From the NCBI GenBank assembly GCA_020628095.1, contig JAHDFP010000006.1, forward strand, positions 1 to 64,000: DNA of 64,000 nucleotides. The letters are read 5' to 3'. The notes beneath the pieces are model-generated. The model did no database searches. It was not told where the DNA came from and was given only the letters and a program-made list of their open reading frames with translations. Shown one piece after another: positions 27,626 to 37,028 of this stretch; the stretch's first letter is position 1; each line of letters opens with the position of its first letter. The translations under genes and the position numbers were made by a program. This DNA is from Saprospiraceae bacterium. GTDB taxonomy: Bacteria > Bacteroidota > Bacteroidia > Chitinophagales > Saprospiraceae.

Positions 27626-29488
27626 TTACCACAATAGAGTCAATGTGCCCGCATAAGATTCCTCTACTTCATTAGGATGTTTGACTTCTATGAGGTAGGT
27701 GTAGACACCTTGTTCGGCAGGTTTTCCATTAAAATATCCATCCCACCAATATTGTCTTTCATCGGTATGCATAGAAAACTGACCTGAGTAAAAGACAAGC
27801 TCACCCCAACGATCATAGATTCTATAGTCTTGTACTATAACACCATAGTCTACATTGGTCAATGCTCTGAACTGATCGTTTTCGTTATCATAAGGGGAGA
27901 AAAAATTAGGAATATAAATATCGCATAATGGAATATTGATTTCTATGGATTCGGAAATAGCACAGCCAGTTTCGTCTTGTAAGTGGACGGTATATTCTCC
28001 TGCGCCCAATGATTGAAAAATATTTCCGTTTTGATAATTAATGTTGTCGAGCGAGACGGAAAGATTTCCAATGCCCCCACTATATTCCACTTCTAATGCA
28101 CCATTGGTCTCAAAGCAATCTGGTGCTGTCACTGAGATGCCAGTGATCTCAGGTGGCGGAGCCTCTCTTACTTCTATGACATCGGAAATAATACAATCCA
28201 TTTCGTCTTTGACGTAAATAGTATACATGCCTTTATCCAAATTATATATTTGGTCCTCGGCAACATAATTATTACCATCTACGGAATAATATAGGCTTCC
28301 AGTACCTCCTGCTGCCTCTATAGATATAGATCCATTATTGTTATTACAAGTCTCCTGTGTACTGGAGACATCTGTTATATAGGGTTCTACGCTGGGTAAT
28401 ATTGTTACTCTACCAAAGTCGTAACAATCTAAAGTATCTTTTATTCTCACCAGATATTCGCCCGGAGACAGATCAGTAAATTCACTTGCGGGATTATAAG
28501 TTGTCCCATCATCTATAGAGTATTGTGCTCCATTATCAGGGATGGCTGTGAGCATAATTATGCCATTGTCCTCATTACAGCTGGTGGAGACTTCTTCTAT
28601 CTCTAAGACGCTTGGGGGTGGTTCTTCTATAGTGATATCAACAGGTGCCTCACAATTGTCGCTGTCTCTGACGAAAACAGTATATGTACCAGCATCTAGA
28701 TTGGGGAAAAATCCATCAGGTGAATAATTAACGCCGTCCATCGAATATTCATAGGTTTCTAGACCTATGTTCCTGACTTCGATAGTGCCGAGTTGTGAGC
28801 ATGTTACTTCTTCTTTGGCAAATTCTACATTTAGTCCGCTATAGCAAAAGCTAAAATGATCCATACCTAATCCAAAACCACCGCTTTGGACTCTAGTACC
28901 AGAAAATTTTATAGAATATATTGATCCTTCGCAACCTGGAAGATTAAATCCCCAGCAAGTAAGAAGGCCATCTCCCGTACCAGGATCTGCAGGTGTCCCT
29001 GTAAACGGATCGGCTGCTCTTAAGGTATCTGTCACAAGCACATTTTCATTAGAATCTCTAGCTTCTAAAATGAACACTTCTCCAAAGTCTACATCTACAA
29101 TGCAACCTGCGAAACTATCTATAGGCGTACTGAACCTAAGAATCAATGGAGGTGAAATCAGGTTGCTACCCAACACGCCGTCATCTGTAATAAAGAACCT
29201 TCCCATATCCACTCCAGGGGCAGGTGTATCTTGTGTTTGACCGGGTCCTGGGCCAGCGAAGGCAGTCTGTGGAGCACCTATTTCGGCTAGTACAGGATGA
29301 CCTCCTCCCTCTAGCTCGAAGGTTAGCCCAAAGGCCTCCTCGAACTGATCGCTGATGATCAGACCTTCGTACAAAGAGTCATTCTGTGGAAGAGACTCGA
29401 AGTCGATGAAAATACACCCATCCTCCACTTGACTATAAGCTACGGCTGCAACTGATAATAGAAGATATGTAAGTAAAGGGTTTTTCAT
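27626..29488 (-). CDS. Secreted SprB-repeat-like protein with CHU_C domain
   Basis: The start is set at 29488 (MKNPLLTYLLLSVAAVAYSQ), 5 codons inside the longest frame, because it gives a standard signal peptide. About 620 residues. Residues ~25-210 form a separate domain with an F.F..P.D.F.gCIvDVDFG pattern, possibly carbohydrate- or lectin-like. Residues ~215-525 are four repeats of ~80 residues with the pattern C...G.i.v...GG.g...YSvDg.nY......F..L..G.YTv.v.D...C, as in SprB-type adhesins. The last ~90 residues are the CHU_C T9SS domain (YRIYDRWGELVFYSGQF). Probably a surface adhesin. A weak hairpin (CTATTGT/ACAATAG, 27614-27637) sits at the convergent junction with mtaB. Confidence 0.84.
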   Translation of the reverse strand: MKNPLLTYLLLSVAAVAYSQVEDGCIFIDFESLPQNDSLYEGLIISDQFEEAFGLTFELEGGGHPVLAEIGAPQTAFAGPGPGQTQDTPAPGVDMGRFFITDDGVLGSNLISPPLILRFSTPIDSFAGCIVDVDFGEVFILEARDSNENVLVTDTLRAADPFTGTPADPGTGDGLLTCWGFNLPGCEGSIYSIKFSGTRVQSGGFGLGMDHFSFCYSGLNVEFAKEEVTCSQLGTIEVRNIGLETYEYSMDGVNYSPDGFFPNLDAGTYTVFVRDSDNCEAPVDITIEEPPPSVLEIEEVSTSCNEDNGIIMLTAIPDNGAQYSIDDGTTYNPASEFTDLSPGEYLVRIKDTLDCYDFGRVTILPSVEPYITDVSSTQETCNNNNGSISIEAAGGTGSLYYSVDGNNYVAEDQIYNLDKGMYTIYVKDEMDCIISDVIEVREAPPPEITGISVTAPDCFETNGALEVEYSGGIGNLSVSLDNINYQNGNIFQSLGAGEYTVHLQDETGCAISESIEINIPLCDIYIPNFFSPYDNENDQFRALTNVDYGVIVQDYRIYDRWGELVFYSGQFSMHTDERQYWWDGYFNGKPAEQGVYTYLIEVKHPNEVEESYAGTLTLLW

Positions 29489-29673
29489 TTGTAATAATGG
29501 CATTGAGCGTCGAACAATTTCAAATTACCACTAATTAACCTAATAATCCAATCTATTTTAGATACTAGGTGTTTAGTGTCAGCCTCAATATAAGTAAGCA
29601 GAAAATCGGGTATTCGTTGCTTGTATTGTAAAATTTATTTGAGTGTCAAGTAAATTCTTTCGTTATTTAAAGT

Positions 29674-31227
29674 ATGAAAATCAAGTGTTTAACTTTCATT
29701 TTGTTCTATTCAGGACTCACCTTTGCGCAGAAAGGCATTCAACTAAATACAAAAGATGCCCTGTCTGGATATGTTCTACTGGAGAATGCTATAGGCACTT
29801 ACCTTATAGACAATTGTGGTTATATAATCAATCAATGGAATGTAAGCAACACTGATAATCATGTCAAATTATTGGCTGATGGAAGTATTATATACATGAA
29901 AGATAACGCGGTGTGGCATAGAGACTGGGATGATGATATCATATCCATCACTAATTATGATATAAGAAATATTATACTAGACTACGAAGTCATAATCTTA
30001 CCGAATGGAAATTATCTCTGTCTGGGAAGAGAAGTATTAGAGCGGAGCGAATTTGTTGATTTAGGTTATGACGTAACTCAGGGATTTCCGAGATGGATGG
30101 ACGTCGTTGTAGAAATCGACCCTAATCTCAATAGCATAGTATGGATGTGGAATATCAAAGACCATATCATACAAGAAAGAGATTCTATCCTAACAAACTA
30201 TGCTTCCGTGAAGGCTAACCCTCATAAGCTAGACATGGATGCGATACAGACATTTGACTGGACAAGTTCTGAGACATTTATGATTAACGGCATGGACTAC
30301 AATCCAGATCTGGACCTTATCGCTCTGAGTGTAAGAAAAATGGGTGAGGTCATACTCATAGATCATTCTACCTCGATGGAAGAATCTCGTAGTGGATCAG
30401 GAGGGAATTATAATAAGGGAGGGGATATACTCTTCCGATGGGGGAATCCAGAGAATTATGGACGTGGTAATGTGCGCAGCCGTTATTTATATTTTCAGCA
30501 TAATCCTAACTGGATAAAACATGGAGAGCACAAGGGTAAAATCATGATCTTTAATAATAAGCTCAATTCTGGAGATTGGCCGCCATACAGCTCAGTAGAA
30601 ATTATAGACCCCATGATTGACTCTCAAAATCAGTTTGTCTTGTCTTCGGACTCTATGTTTATGACAACAGAAGAACCCATAAGGATAAATAGAATTACCC
30701 AAGGGGTAGACTTTAGCTCAGATTATACCTCTGGTGCTAAGGTTATGCCAAATGGGAACATATATGTTACAGTAGGACAGACGAACAGACTCTTTGAGAT
30801 AACTACTGATGGTGAGATGGTATGGGATTATGGGATAGAGAACTCGTACTATATATTCAGATCAGAAAAGTATCCAGAAGGTTATCTCACTATTCCTTCT
30901 GCCCAGTTGGAACCATCAGAAGAAGTAATCGAGTTTTTCCCTAGCTCTTATAATTGTAATTACTTTACCACGAGCACTCAAGAATTATCAGATAATGAGC
31001 ATAAAATTAGAGTCTTTAGAAGCTCCGATGTGCAAGTAATAGTGAAATCTGATGGGGGTAAAGTTTTTAATTATACCATGTTAGATATGATGGGACAAAA
31101 AGTGACATCTGGATCAGACCAAAGTAACTATAGCATTAACACCAAGAATCTACCAGCAGGTGCTTATGTTGTCCATGTGTTAAATGGCCTTGAGTTAATA
31201 GGGGTCCAGAAAATAATAATCTATTAA
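29674..31227 (+). CDS. Degenerate arylsulfotransferase-like secreted protein
   Basis: A 517-residue exported protein (signal peptide 1-19, ending TFAQ) paralogous to the gene at 55250. Both share the propeller pattern (LLADGSIIYM, VEIDPNLNSIVWMWN, EVILIDHST, GGDILFRWGNPENYG, MPNGNIYVTVG, TDGEMVWDYG). In the paralogue several His sit where the E. coli AssT active-site His are expected. Here the HDI position is Tyr104 and the HANS position is Met203, while Arg255 and His276 remain. Loss of catalysis is likely. The C-terminal ~75 residues resemble a type A T9SS domain (LDMMGQKVTSG, LPAGAYVVHV), but the usual YPNP start is not recognisable. It ends 4 nt inside the convergent barrel gene. Confidence 0.75.
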   Translation: MKIKCLTFILFYSGLTFAQKGIQLNTKDALSGYVLLENAIGTYLIDNCGYIINQWNVSNTDNHVKLLADGSIIYMKDNAVWHRDWDDDIISITNYDIRNIILDYEVIILPNGNYLCLGREVLERSEFVDLGYDVTQGFPRWMDVVVEIDPNLNSIVWMWNIKDHIIQERDSILTNYASVKANPHKLDMDAIQTFDWTSSETFMINGMDYNPDLDLIALSVRKMGEVILIDHSTSMEESRSGSGGNYNKGGDILFRWGNPENYGRGNVRSRYLYFQHNPNWIKHGEHKGKIMIFNNKLNSGDWPPYSSVEIIDPMIDSQNQFVLSSDSMFMTTEEPIRINRITQGVDFSSDYTSGAKVMPNGNIYVTVGQTNRLFEITTDGEMVWDYGIENSYYIFRSEKYPEGYLTIPSAQLEPSEEVIEFFPSSYNCNYFTTSTQELSDNEHKIRVFRSSDVQVIVKSDGGKVFNYTMLDMMGQKVTSGSDQSNYSINTKNLPAGAYVVHVLNGLELIGVQKIIIY

Positions 31228-31790
31228 AGTAAATATCCGATACTCAAGGTTATAAAATCATACTTGGTATCATCGACCATGTTTACAGCATTGAGGAGAC
31301 CTATTTCGTAGTCGATATCCAAAGTGAAATTATAAATATCGAGTCCAAGCCCCAGATTGACACCTGCCACACCTGAGTTCAACGGTGCATCTATATATCC
31401 TCCATTGAGTGGTACACCGTTAATCAGATCAATGCTCAGTAGTGACTTACCTCTAAAGATGATATCAGGGGTAATATTAAATACAGAATAACCTAGACCT
31501 ATTCTGAGCTTGGTCCAATTAAAGGATGGGTCGACTGAGAAATATGAGGTTTCTGATTTTGGCTCGAAGTTAATTTTGTGATATTGCAGACCGACAATAA
31601 AGTACATTTTTTCTCCAGCCAACCTAGCATCTGCACCGAAATGAAACCCTGTATGAGATGTTCCATCTGGCGTAACAGATATATTGTTATTAGTGGCCGT
31701 ACTTATTCCCGTATAAAACTGGAATCCTGATTGAGAGATTCCTGTACAACATATACAAACTGCTGCAAGGAGGGTAGTTATTCCTTTCAA
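31224..31790 (-). CDS. Small outer membrane beta-barrel protein
   Basis: A 188-residue exported protein with signal peptide (~1-19, CICCTGISQ). The mature part alternates hydrophobic and polar residues in ~8-10 strands (GFHFGADARLAGEKMYFIVGLQYHKINF, LRIGLGYSVFNI, DFITLSIGYLL) and ends in a hydrophobic residue, as in 8-stranded OmpA/OmpX-type barrels. No partner is visible. The 3' end overlaps that of the sulfotransferase-like gene by 4 nt. Confidence 0.7.
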   Translation of the reverse strand: MKGITTLLAAVCICCTGISQSGFQFYTGISTATNNNISVTPDGTSHTGFHFGADARLAGEKMYFIVGLQYHKINFEPKSETSYFSVDPSFNWTKLRIGLGYSVFNITPDIIFRGKSLLSIDLINGVPLNGGYIDAPLNSGVAGVNLGLGLDIYNFTLDIDYEIGLLNAVNMVDDTKYDFITLSIGYLL

Positions 31791-31986
31791 TATTCTATTC
31801 TTTACTGTAAATATAGATTATTATATAACCATATAATGTAATATGTAGTGATTAGAAACTCTGGATTATGCGTCTGGTGGATTAGCTTGTCCGATTTAAC
31901 CTTGATTTATCCATTTTCAGTATTTTAAGGTTGATTCGCATACCAAGACCCCAGATATTTATTCTAATTATAAAAATGAGCATAGA

Positions 31987-33207
31987 GTGAGTTATCGTAT
32001 TATCGTCATGGGCATCTTAGTCCTCCTGTTTTTTTGCATTACATCTGCAGAGGCTCAGAATAATCAAGAATATATATTTGGTAAAATAACGACCGAAAGT
32101 GGTGAAGAATATACGGGTTTCATGCGTTGGGGTAAGGAAGAGGTATTTTGGCATGACATATTCAATTCTATTAAGAAGGGCAATAAGAATATAGAATCAC
32201 CTAATAAGGCTAAAAAAAGCCGATGGATAGATTTCGATTGGGATTTATCAAGTATTTGGGAGGATAAGTATAAGACAACCACACATTCATTTAAGTGCAT
32301 GTTTGGTGACATTAGATCCTTGGAGTTGCGGTCAGGGAGTAAAGTAGATCTTGTATTGAAAAATGGTGCTCACCTAGAGCTGGATGGTGGATCTAACGAT
32401 ATTGGCACACGAATCTATATGTATGATTACGAACTGGGAAGAGTCAAGTTGGATTGGAACAAAATAGATAGAATAGATTTCTCTCAGGCCCCTTCGGATA
32501 TACGCAACCCGTTCTCAGCACCGATATATGGTACAGTACATACAAGAAGACGAGGAACATATACAGGATATATAAAATGGGACCTAGACGAAAGACTGCA
32601 CGAAGATATACTTGACGGTAAGTCTTCTAGCGGCAACAAAGAGATACCTTTCGAAAACATTTCTACTATTGAGAAATTGGACGAAGGGGTTCATATTACA
32701 TTTAGGTCTGGAAGAGTAATAGAAATATCTGGTAGTAATGATGTGGATAATGACAACCGAGGTATAGCCATCTATATGAAGGATGTCGGTGAAATAGAGA
32801 TACCTTTTAAGTATGTAACCCATGTGGATTTTTCTAGTCCATCTGGAGATGGTATTGCATATAACGAATTCAAATCTCCCGAAGGAATATATGCGGAGGT
32901 GCTAACTTTTGATGGACATACATACTCTGGTATGATCGTCTATGATATAGACGAAATATGGGAACTGGAAATGATAGAAGGTGAAGATGATTATGGCGTA
33001 TATTCTATTCCTATAAGAAACATAGATAAAATTATTCCTAAGAACAGGTCTTACTCTAAGATCATATTGAATGATGGAGAATCATTATTACTGGGTGGTA
33101 CACATGACGTCACCTCTAGAAATGATGGTATCCTCATATTCAAAGATGGAAGTAAAAAACCTATACATATAGAGTGGGACGATGTAGATGAGATAACGAT
33201 TAAGTAA
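31987..33207 (+). CDS. Exported protein with three tandem repeats of an unknown domain, in operon with LytS/LytTR
   Basis: A 406-residue protein. GTG at 31987 gives VSYRIIVMGILVLLFFCITS and a signal peptide ending AEAQ; ATG at 32008 is an alternative. The mature part is three copies (~120-140 residues each) of one beta-rich unit. Each starts G-x-(I/V)-x-T-x...Y-(T/S)-G-x-(I/M)-x-(W/Y)-(D/G)-x-(D/E)-E, continues through IPF.NI..I, and ends with a G(S/T).DV...N.GI pattern and an I.W..V..(V/I).F strand. The first copy has an insertion. The unit is not a family I can name. A full-length paralogue lies at 41726. The stop is 4 nt from the kinase start, so it is co-translated with a two-component system and may be a periplasmic or surface partner of the kinase. 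That role is inference. Confidence 0.75.
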   Translation: MSYRIIVMGILVLLFFCITSAEAQNNQEYIFGKITTESGEEYTGFMRWGKEEVFWHDIFNSIKKGNKNIESPNKAKKSRWIDFDWDLSSIWEDKYKTTTHSFKCMFGDIRSLELRSGSKVDLVLKNGAHLELDGGSNDIGTRIYMYDYELGRVKLDWNKIDRIDFSQAPSDIRNPFSAPIYGTVHTRRRGTYTGYIKWDLDERLHEDILDGKSSSGNKEIPFENISTIEKLDEGVHITFRSGRVIEISGSNDVDNDNRGIAIYMKDVGEIEIPFKYVTHVDFSSPSGDGIAYNEFKSPEGIYAEVLTFDGHTYSGMIVYDIDEIWELEMIEGEDDYGVYSIPIRNIDKIIPKNRSYSKIILNDGESLLLGGTHDVTSRNDGILIFKDGSKKPIHIEWDDVDEITIK

Positions 33208-33211
33208 GAGT

Positions 33212-34264
33212 ATGACTATTTCTTTCATCTCAAAAGAAAAGTCTTACAGACCACTTTGGATTTTTTCATTCGTTGTGGCGGCTATACTTATTGGCTTCTA
33301 TCTATGTACCCTTTACCACTACAATACGGAGAGCAATAGTTATCAGACATGGCTGACCATTTTATGGTTGGCAACCACATTGGTTTTTATTGCGATAATC
33401 AATTTTCTACTTAATGCCGTACTTAATAGATTTTTATCCTGGAAATCTTATCCCATCTGGCGATTTTTTGTTCAGATGATAATAGGTACAGGCTTGTCTC
33501 TGGTAATAATTAACCTAGGCTATAACTTGATCAAATCTCAGTTTACCGCAGCACCGCCTAGTGCTAATCAGATCATATTGATGAATATATATGGTGCGAC
33601 TTTATTGCTGCCTTTGTTTTCATTTTTTTTTGGATTCAAATTTTTAAGAGCTTGGCGTAAAGCGGATCTGGAGAGCGAAAGACTGCAAAAAGAAAATGCA
33701 AGGTCTCAAATGATGAATCTGAAAAATCACCTTGATCCGCATTTTTTATTTAATAACCTTAACATACTTTCTTCGCTCATAGAGAAAGATTCTCAATTGT
33801 CCAGAGAGTACTTAGATAGATTCGCGGAGGTATATCGTATTATATTGAAATCGGAATATTCTGATCTTACGACGCTATCAGAGGAGATAAAACTAATCCA
33901 GTCTTATATCTACTTGATACAGATCAGATTTGAGGATAGTGTTTTTTTTGATATTGACATGAGTACTGATGCAGGCACGAAGGCACTTCCTCCCTTATCC
34001 ATACAGATGCTTATAGAGAATGCTATCAAACATAATATTGCCACCAAAGAAAAACCGCTAACAATAAAAGTCAGAGATTCTCAAGATTATATCGAGATAG
34101 AGAATAATAAGCAAGTGAAAAAATACATGAGATCAGAGAGAAAGGCCACGGGACTAGATAACATCAAGAATAGGTACGAATTTTTTACAGATATACCTGT
34201 CCGCATAGATGATAACGACAACTTCTTTTCTGTAAGATTACCATTACTGGAGATAGAAGAATAA
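33212..34264 (+). CDS. LytS/YehU-type sensor histidine kinase
   Basis: A 350-residue inner membrane kinase. About four membrane helices span residues ~15-145 (WIFSFVVAAILIGFYLC, TILWLATTLVFIAIINFLL, FFVQMIIGTGLSLVIINLGY, IYGATLLLPLFSFFFGF). A short coiled segment follows, then the His_kinase domain with the phosphorylated His177 in NHLDPHFLFNNLN, and an ATP-binding domain with N box LIENAIKHNI and a short GLDNIKNRYE. There is no separate sensor domain. It lies between the three-repeat protein (4 nt upstream) and the LytTR regulator (28 nt downstream), its evident partner. Confidence 0.9.
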   Translation: MTISFISKEKSYRPLWIFSFVVAAILIGFYLCTLYHYNTESNSYQTWLTILWLATTLVFIAIINFLLNAVLNRFLSWKSYPIWRFFVQMIIGTGLSLVIINLGYNLIKSQFTAAPPSANQIILMNIYGATLLLPLFSFFFGFKFLRAWRKADLESERLQKENARSQMMNLKNHLDPHFLFNNLNILSSLIEKDSQLSREYLDRFAEVYRIILKSEYSDLTTLSEEIKLIQSYIYLIQIRFEDSVFFDIDMSTDAGTKALPPLSIQMLIENAIKHNIATKEKPLTIKVRDSQDYIEIENNKQVKKYMRSERKATGLDNIKNRYEFFTDIPVRIDDNDNFFSVRLPLLEIEE

Positions 34265-34292
34265 ATACGAAAACCCAACCAATACAATCAAA

Positions 34293-35057
34293 ATGAAAAT
34301 CCTAATCATAGAAGACGAGGCACTGGCGGCTGAAAAATTAAAGAAAGTATTATTAGAAATAAATTCTCAAATAGAGATACTCGACACCTTGGTTTCTGTG
34401 GAAGAGTCCATACAATGGTTAAAAGAAAACAAAGAGCCGCACATTATTATCAGCGATATACATCTCGCGGATGGATTATGCTTCAGTATTTTTTCTGAGG
34501 TAAAGATTAATTGTCCGATCATATTCGCGACGGCTTATGACAAATATGCAATCCAAGCCTTTGAGGTCAATAGCATAGATTATTTGCTCAAACCAGTTAT
34601 AAAGGAAAGACTAGAGCAGGCTCTTAAAAAATACGAAACCTTAAATCAAACGGTAGATACTAATCGCGAATCACTTTTCGAAGAATTCAAAACCTTACTC
34701 TCTAGCACAACCAAGGAATACAAGACAAGATTCTTGTGTAAGCTAGGCAATAAGATAAAGTCCGTTGCTGTAGATCAGATTAGTTATTTCTATACAGAGG
34801 ATAAGATGACATTTATACTAGACAAGAGTAAAACAAGATATCCTGTCAACAATACCTTGGACGAAATAGAAAACTTGATAAATCCTAATCACTTTTTTAG
34901 GCTCAATCGGCAGTTTATAACACATTACGATTCTATCAGTGAAATTCACCCGCACTTCAAGGGAAGAGTCAAGGTCAAACTTAATCCAAAAAACGAATCA
35001 GACATCGTGGTAAGCACCGAACGCACGCCATTATTCAAAAGCTGGTTGGATAGATAG
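34293..35057 (+). CDS. LytTR-family response regulator
   Basis: A 254-residue regulator. The receiver domain (1-~120) has acidic pair E7-D8, phospho-acceptor D55 in IIISDIHLADG and Lys100 in YLLKPV. The C-terminal LytTR DNA-binding domain (~150-254) shows KTRFLCKLGNKIKSV, YFYTEDKMTFIL, FFRLNRQFITHY and the end STERTPLFKSWLDR. It receives phosphate from the preceding kinase. Target promoters are unknown; LytTR proteins usually bind paired ~9-bp direct repeats. A close paralogue lies at 58631. Confidence 0.92.
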   Translation: MKILIIEDEALAAEKLKKVLLEINSQIEILDTLVSVEESIQWLKENKEPHIIISDIHLADGLCFSIFSEVKINCPIIFATAYDKYAIQAFEVNSIDYLLKPVIKERLEQALKKYETLNQTVDTNRESLFEEFKTLLSSTTKEYKTRFLCKLGNKIKSVAVDQISYFYTEDKMTFILDKSKTRYPVNNTLDEIENLINPNHFFRLNRQFITHYDSISEIHPHFKGRVKVKLNPKNESDIVVSTERTPLFKSWLDR

Positions 35058-35186
35058 GCATACTCCCATATATTTTAGTACTTTCGTTGTCCTTAAATCG
35101 AACTTCTTCATCATAGATTGTGTTGGTTATTATGAAGACGAAGAAAAAGGATTCTGATGCGGTTATTTATTAATTCAATATTTTAA

Positions 35187-35645
35187 ATGGGAAAATCTCA
35201 GCAAACATTCAACAAAAAAGAAAGAGAGAAAAAAAAGGCAAAAAAGAGAAAGGAGAAATTAGAGCGTCGAGAACAAAGAAAAATGGAAAAGGAGCAAGCC
35301 GGAAAGCTTAGTTTCGAAGACCAGATAATGTATCTAGATGCGAATGGAAACCTTACTAAGGAAAAGCCAGATCCCACTGAAAAAATTGAAATAAAGGCAG
35401 AAGACATAATATTAGGTGCAGCTCCTGTACAGAGAGAGGTCATAGAAACTATAAGAAGAGGCAAGGTAAAATACTTTAATTCGGATAAAGGTTATGGATT
35501 CATCACGGATAAGGCCACAAAAGATTCCATATTCGTCCATGCTAATGATTCCTACGATGATATAAAGGAAAACCATATCGTGCAATACGAGATGGGACAA
35601 GGACCACGTGGTAAGAAAGCCATTAACGTTATCCAGATCAAATAA
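35187..35645 (+). CDS. Cold-shock domain protein with basic N-terminal extension
   Basis: A 152-residue protein. Residues 1-~42 are a Lys/Arg/Glu-rich stretch (KKEREKKKAKKRKEKLERRE), probably a helix that binds RNA or ribosomes. A linker follows. The cold-shock domain occupies ~88-152 with RNP1 KGYGFI and RNP2 SIFVH, the residues that stack on single-stranded RNA or DNA. Free-standing cold-shock proteins are ~70 residues, so this is the long type frequent in Bacteroidota. The 3' end overlaps the convergent decarboxylase gene by 8 nt. Confidence 0.87.
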   Translation: MGKSQQTFNKKEREKKKAKKRKEKLERREQRKMEKEQAGKLSFEDQIMYLDANGNLTKEKPDPTEKIEIKAEDIILGAAPVQREVIETIRRGKVKYFNSDKGYGFITDKATKDSIFVHANDSYDDIKENHIVQYEMGQGPRGKKAINVIQIK

Positions 35646-37026
35646 TATCAAGCAAGGCGGATCTAAAAGATTCGACTGTTAAGTTTACATCTTTTTCTGT
35701 AGTCATCCACGAGCAGATACTGACTCGTATTACAGAACTATTTTTCCATTGCGACCCCCCGACCCAACACACCCTTTGGTTTTGGACGTGTTGTAGTACT
35801 TTATTTGTGATCTGATCTGTTGAGCACTTTACCATGACCTGATTAAAGACAACATCATTAGGTACTACAAATCCATCTATCTTAGTTATTTCCTGAGCAA
35901 ATTGTAAGGCGCGATCATGCATACCACTTACTAGTTGATCTACTCCTTGGCGACCTAAATATTTTAAGGCAGCCCAAAGTTCTATGACACGGGCACGTCT
36001 AGACATCTCAGGTGTATAATACATACCGTCACGTTCTTTTCCTATGATGATGTAATCACCTTTCATGTGTAAGGCAGAGGTCAGTGCTGATTGGTCGCGA
36101 CAGAGGATGATGCCAGAATCATAAGGCGTATTGAGTGTCTTGTGTCCATCGACTGCCCATGAGTCAGCTTGGTCAAAATCCTTGGTGAGATGATTCAGCC
36201 TTCTAGTGCCTGCGGCCCAAAGTCCAAATGCACCATCTATATGTATCCATGCACCTTGAGATTTTGCCTTCTTACATATCTGAGAATAGTTATCAAAGGC
36301 TCCGCTATTGACATTACCAGCCTGTAGGATCAGAATGGACCTGTTATCTAGCTCCGGGATATTTTCTGGGATAATTCGTCCTTGCTCATCTACATCTACC
36401 CACTCTATATTACCCTTACCCAAGCCCATTAGCGAGATGGATTTAAGAATCGTGGAATGAGCTTCTCGGCAGGTAACAACTCTTATCTGTGGTGCGCCGA
36501 AAAGACCCTTTTCTGTCACGTCCCATCCCTGATTATGTAATATTCTATATCGCGCCGCTGCGAGTGCACAGAAGTTAGCCATCATAGTGCCGCTGACGAA
36601 ACCCGCAACTGTTTCTGTAGGTAATCCAAAGAGATCAATAAGCCACTTTTGCACCACGGATTCTAACTTAGAAGCTATAGGCGATATAACTTGCATTGCA
36701 GAGTTCTGATCCCAGAATATGGATAAATTTTTAGCCGCCAAAGCGGCGGGTATAACACCACCGTTAACAAATCCAAAATATCTACCGCCTACAATAGTCG
36801 AAGTGGCTGGTGCGCCATAATTATTAAGTAAATGAATAATATCCTTAGCGTTACCGATCTCTTCTGGTAATTCTTCTTCAAATTTGGTGAGGTTCTCTAT
36901 GGCGTCTTCCTGAGGGAACACATGACGAGATGCCGCTTGTTCCAAGTAATTTATACCATACTCTTCTGCCTGCTGGTATAAAGAACGATCAAGGAAGTCC
37001 GCTAATAATTTGCTATGTAAGTCCAT
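35638..37026 (-). CDS. PLP-dependent decarboxylase (group II, aromatic/glutamate type)
   Basis: A 462-residue cytosolic enzyme of fold type I. The PLP Lys is in SWAVDGHKTLNTPYDSG, and the cofactor-binding Asp in GAWIHIDGAFGLWAAG. The N-terminal part carries YFGFVNGG and FVSGTMMANFCALAAARY, the phosphate-binding Ser/Gly/Thr turn. It belongs to the pyridoxal-dependent decarboxylase family, which releases CO2 from amino acids such as aromatic residues, glutamate or aspartate. The substrate is not readable. It is the last gene of a tight minus-strand run (SGNH hydrolase, DUF1801, DinB, this gene, with gaps of 2-10 nt). Confidence 0.88.
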   Translation of the reverse strand: MDLHSKLLADFLDRSLYQQAEEYGINYLEQAASRHVFPQEDAIENLTKFEEELPEEIGNAKDIIHLLNNYGAPATSTIVGGRYFGFVNGGVIPAALAAKNLSIFWDQNSAMQVISPIASKLESVVQKWLIDLFGLPTETVAGFVSGTMMANFCALAAARYRILHNQGWDVTEKGLFGAPQIRVVTCREAHSTILKSISLMGLGKGNIEWVDVDEQGRIIPENIPELDNRSILILQAGNVNSGAFDNYSQICKKAKSQGAWIHIDGAFGLWAAGTRRLNHLTKDFDQADSWAVDGHKTLNTPYDSGIILCRDQSALTSALHMKGDYIIIGKERDGMYYTPEMSRRARVIELWAALKYLGRQGVDQLVSGMHDRALQFAQEITKIDGFVVPNDVVFNQVMVKCSTDQITNKVLQHVQNQRVCWVGGSQWKNSSVIRVSICSWMTTEKDVNLTVESFRSALLDII

Positions 37027-37028
37027 CT

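Noticed and set aside
27614-27637. Hairpin CTATTGT/ACAATAG as a terminator for mtaB
   Set aside because: There is no T tract after it on either strand, so it is mentioned only as a weak stem at a convergent junction.
29643-29855. Plus-strand frame overlapping the sulfotransferase-like gene start
   Set aside because: It is in another frame of the signal-peptide-bearing gene at 29674 and has no protein-like pattern.
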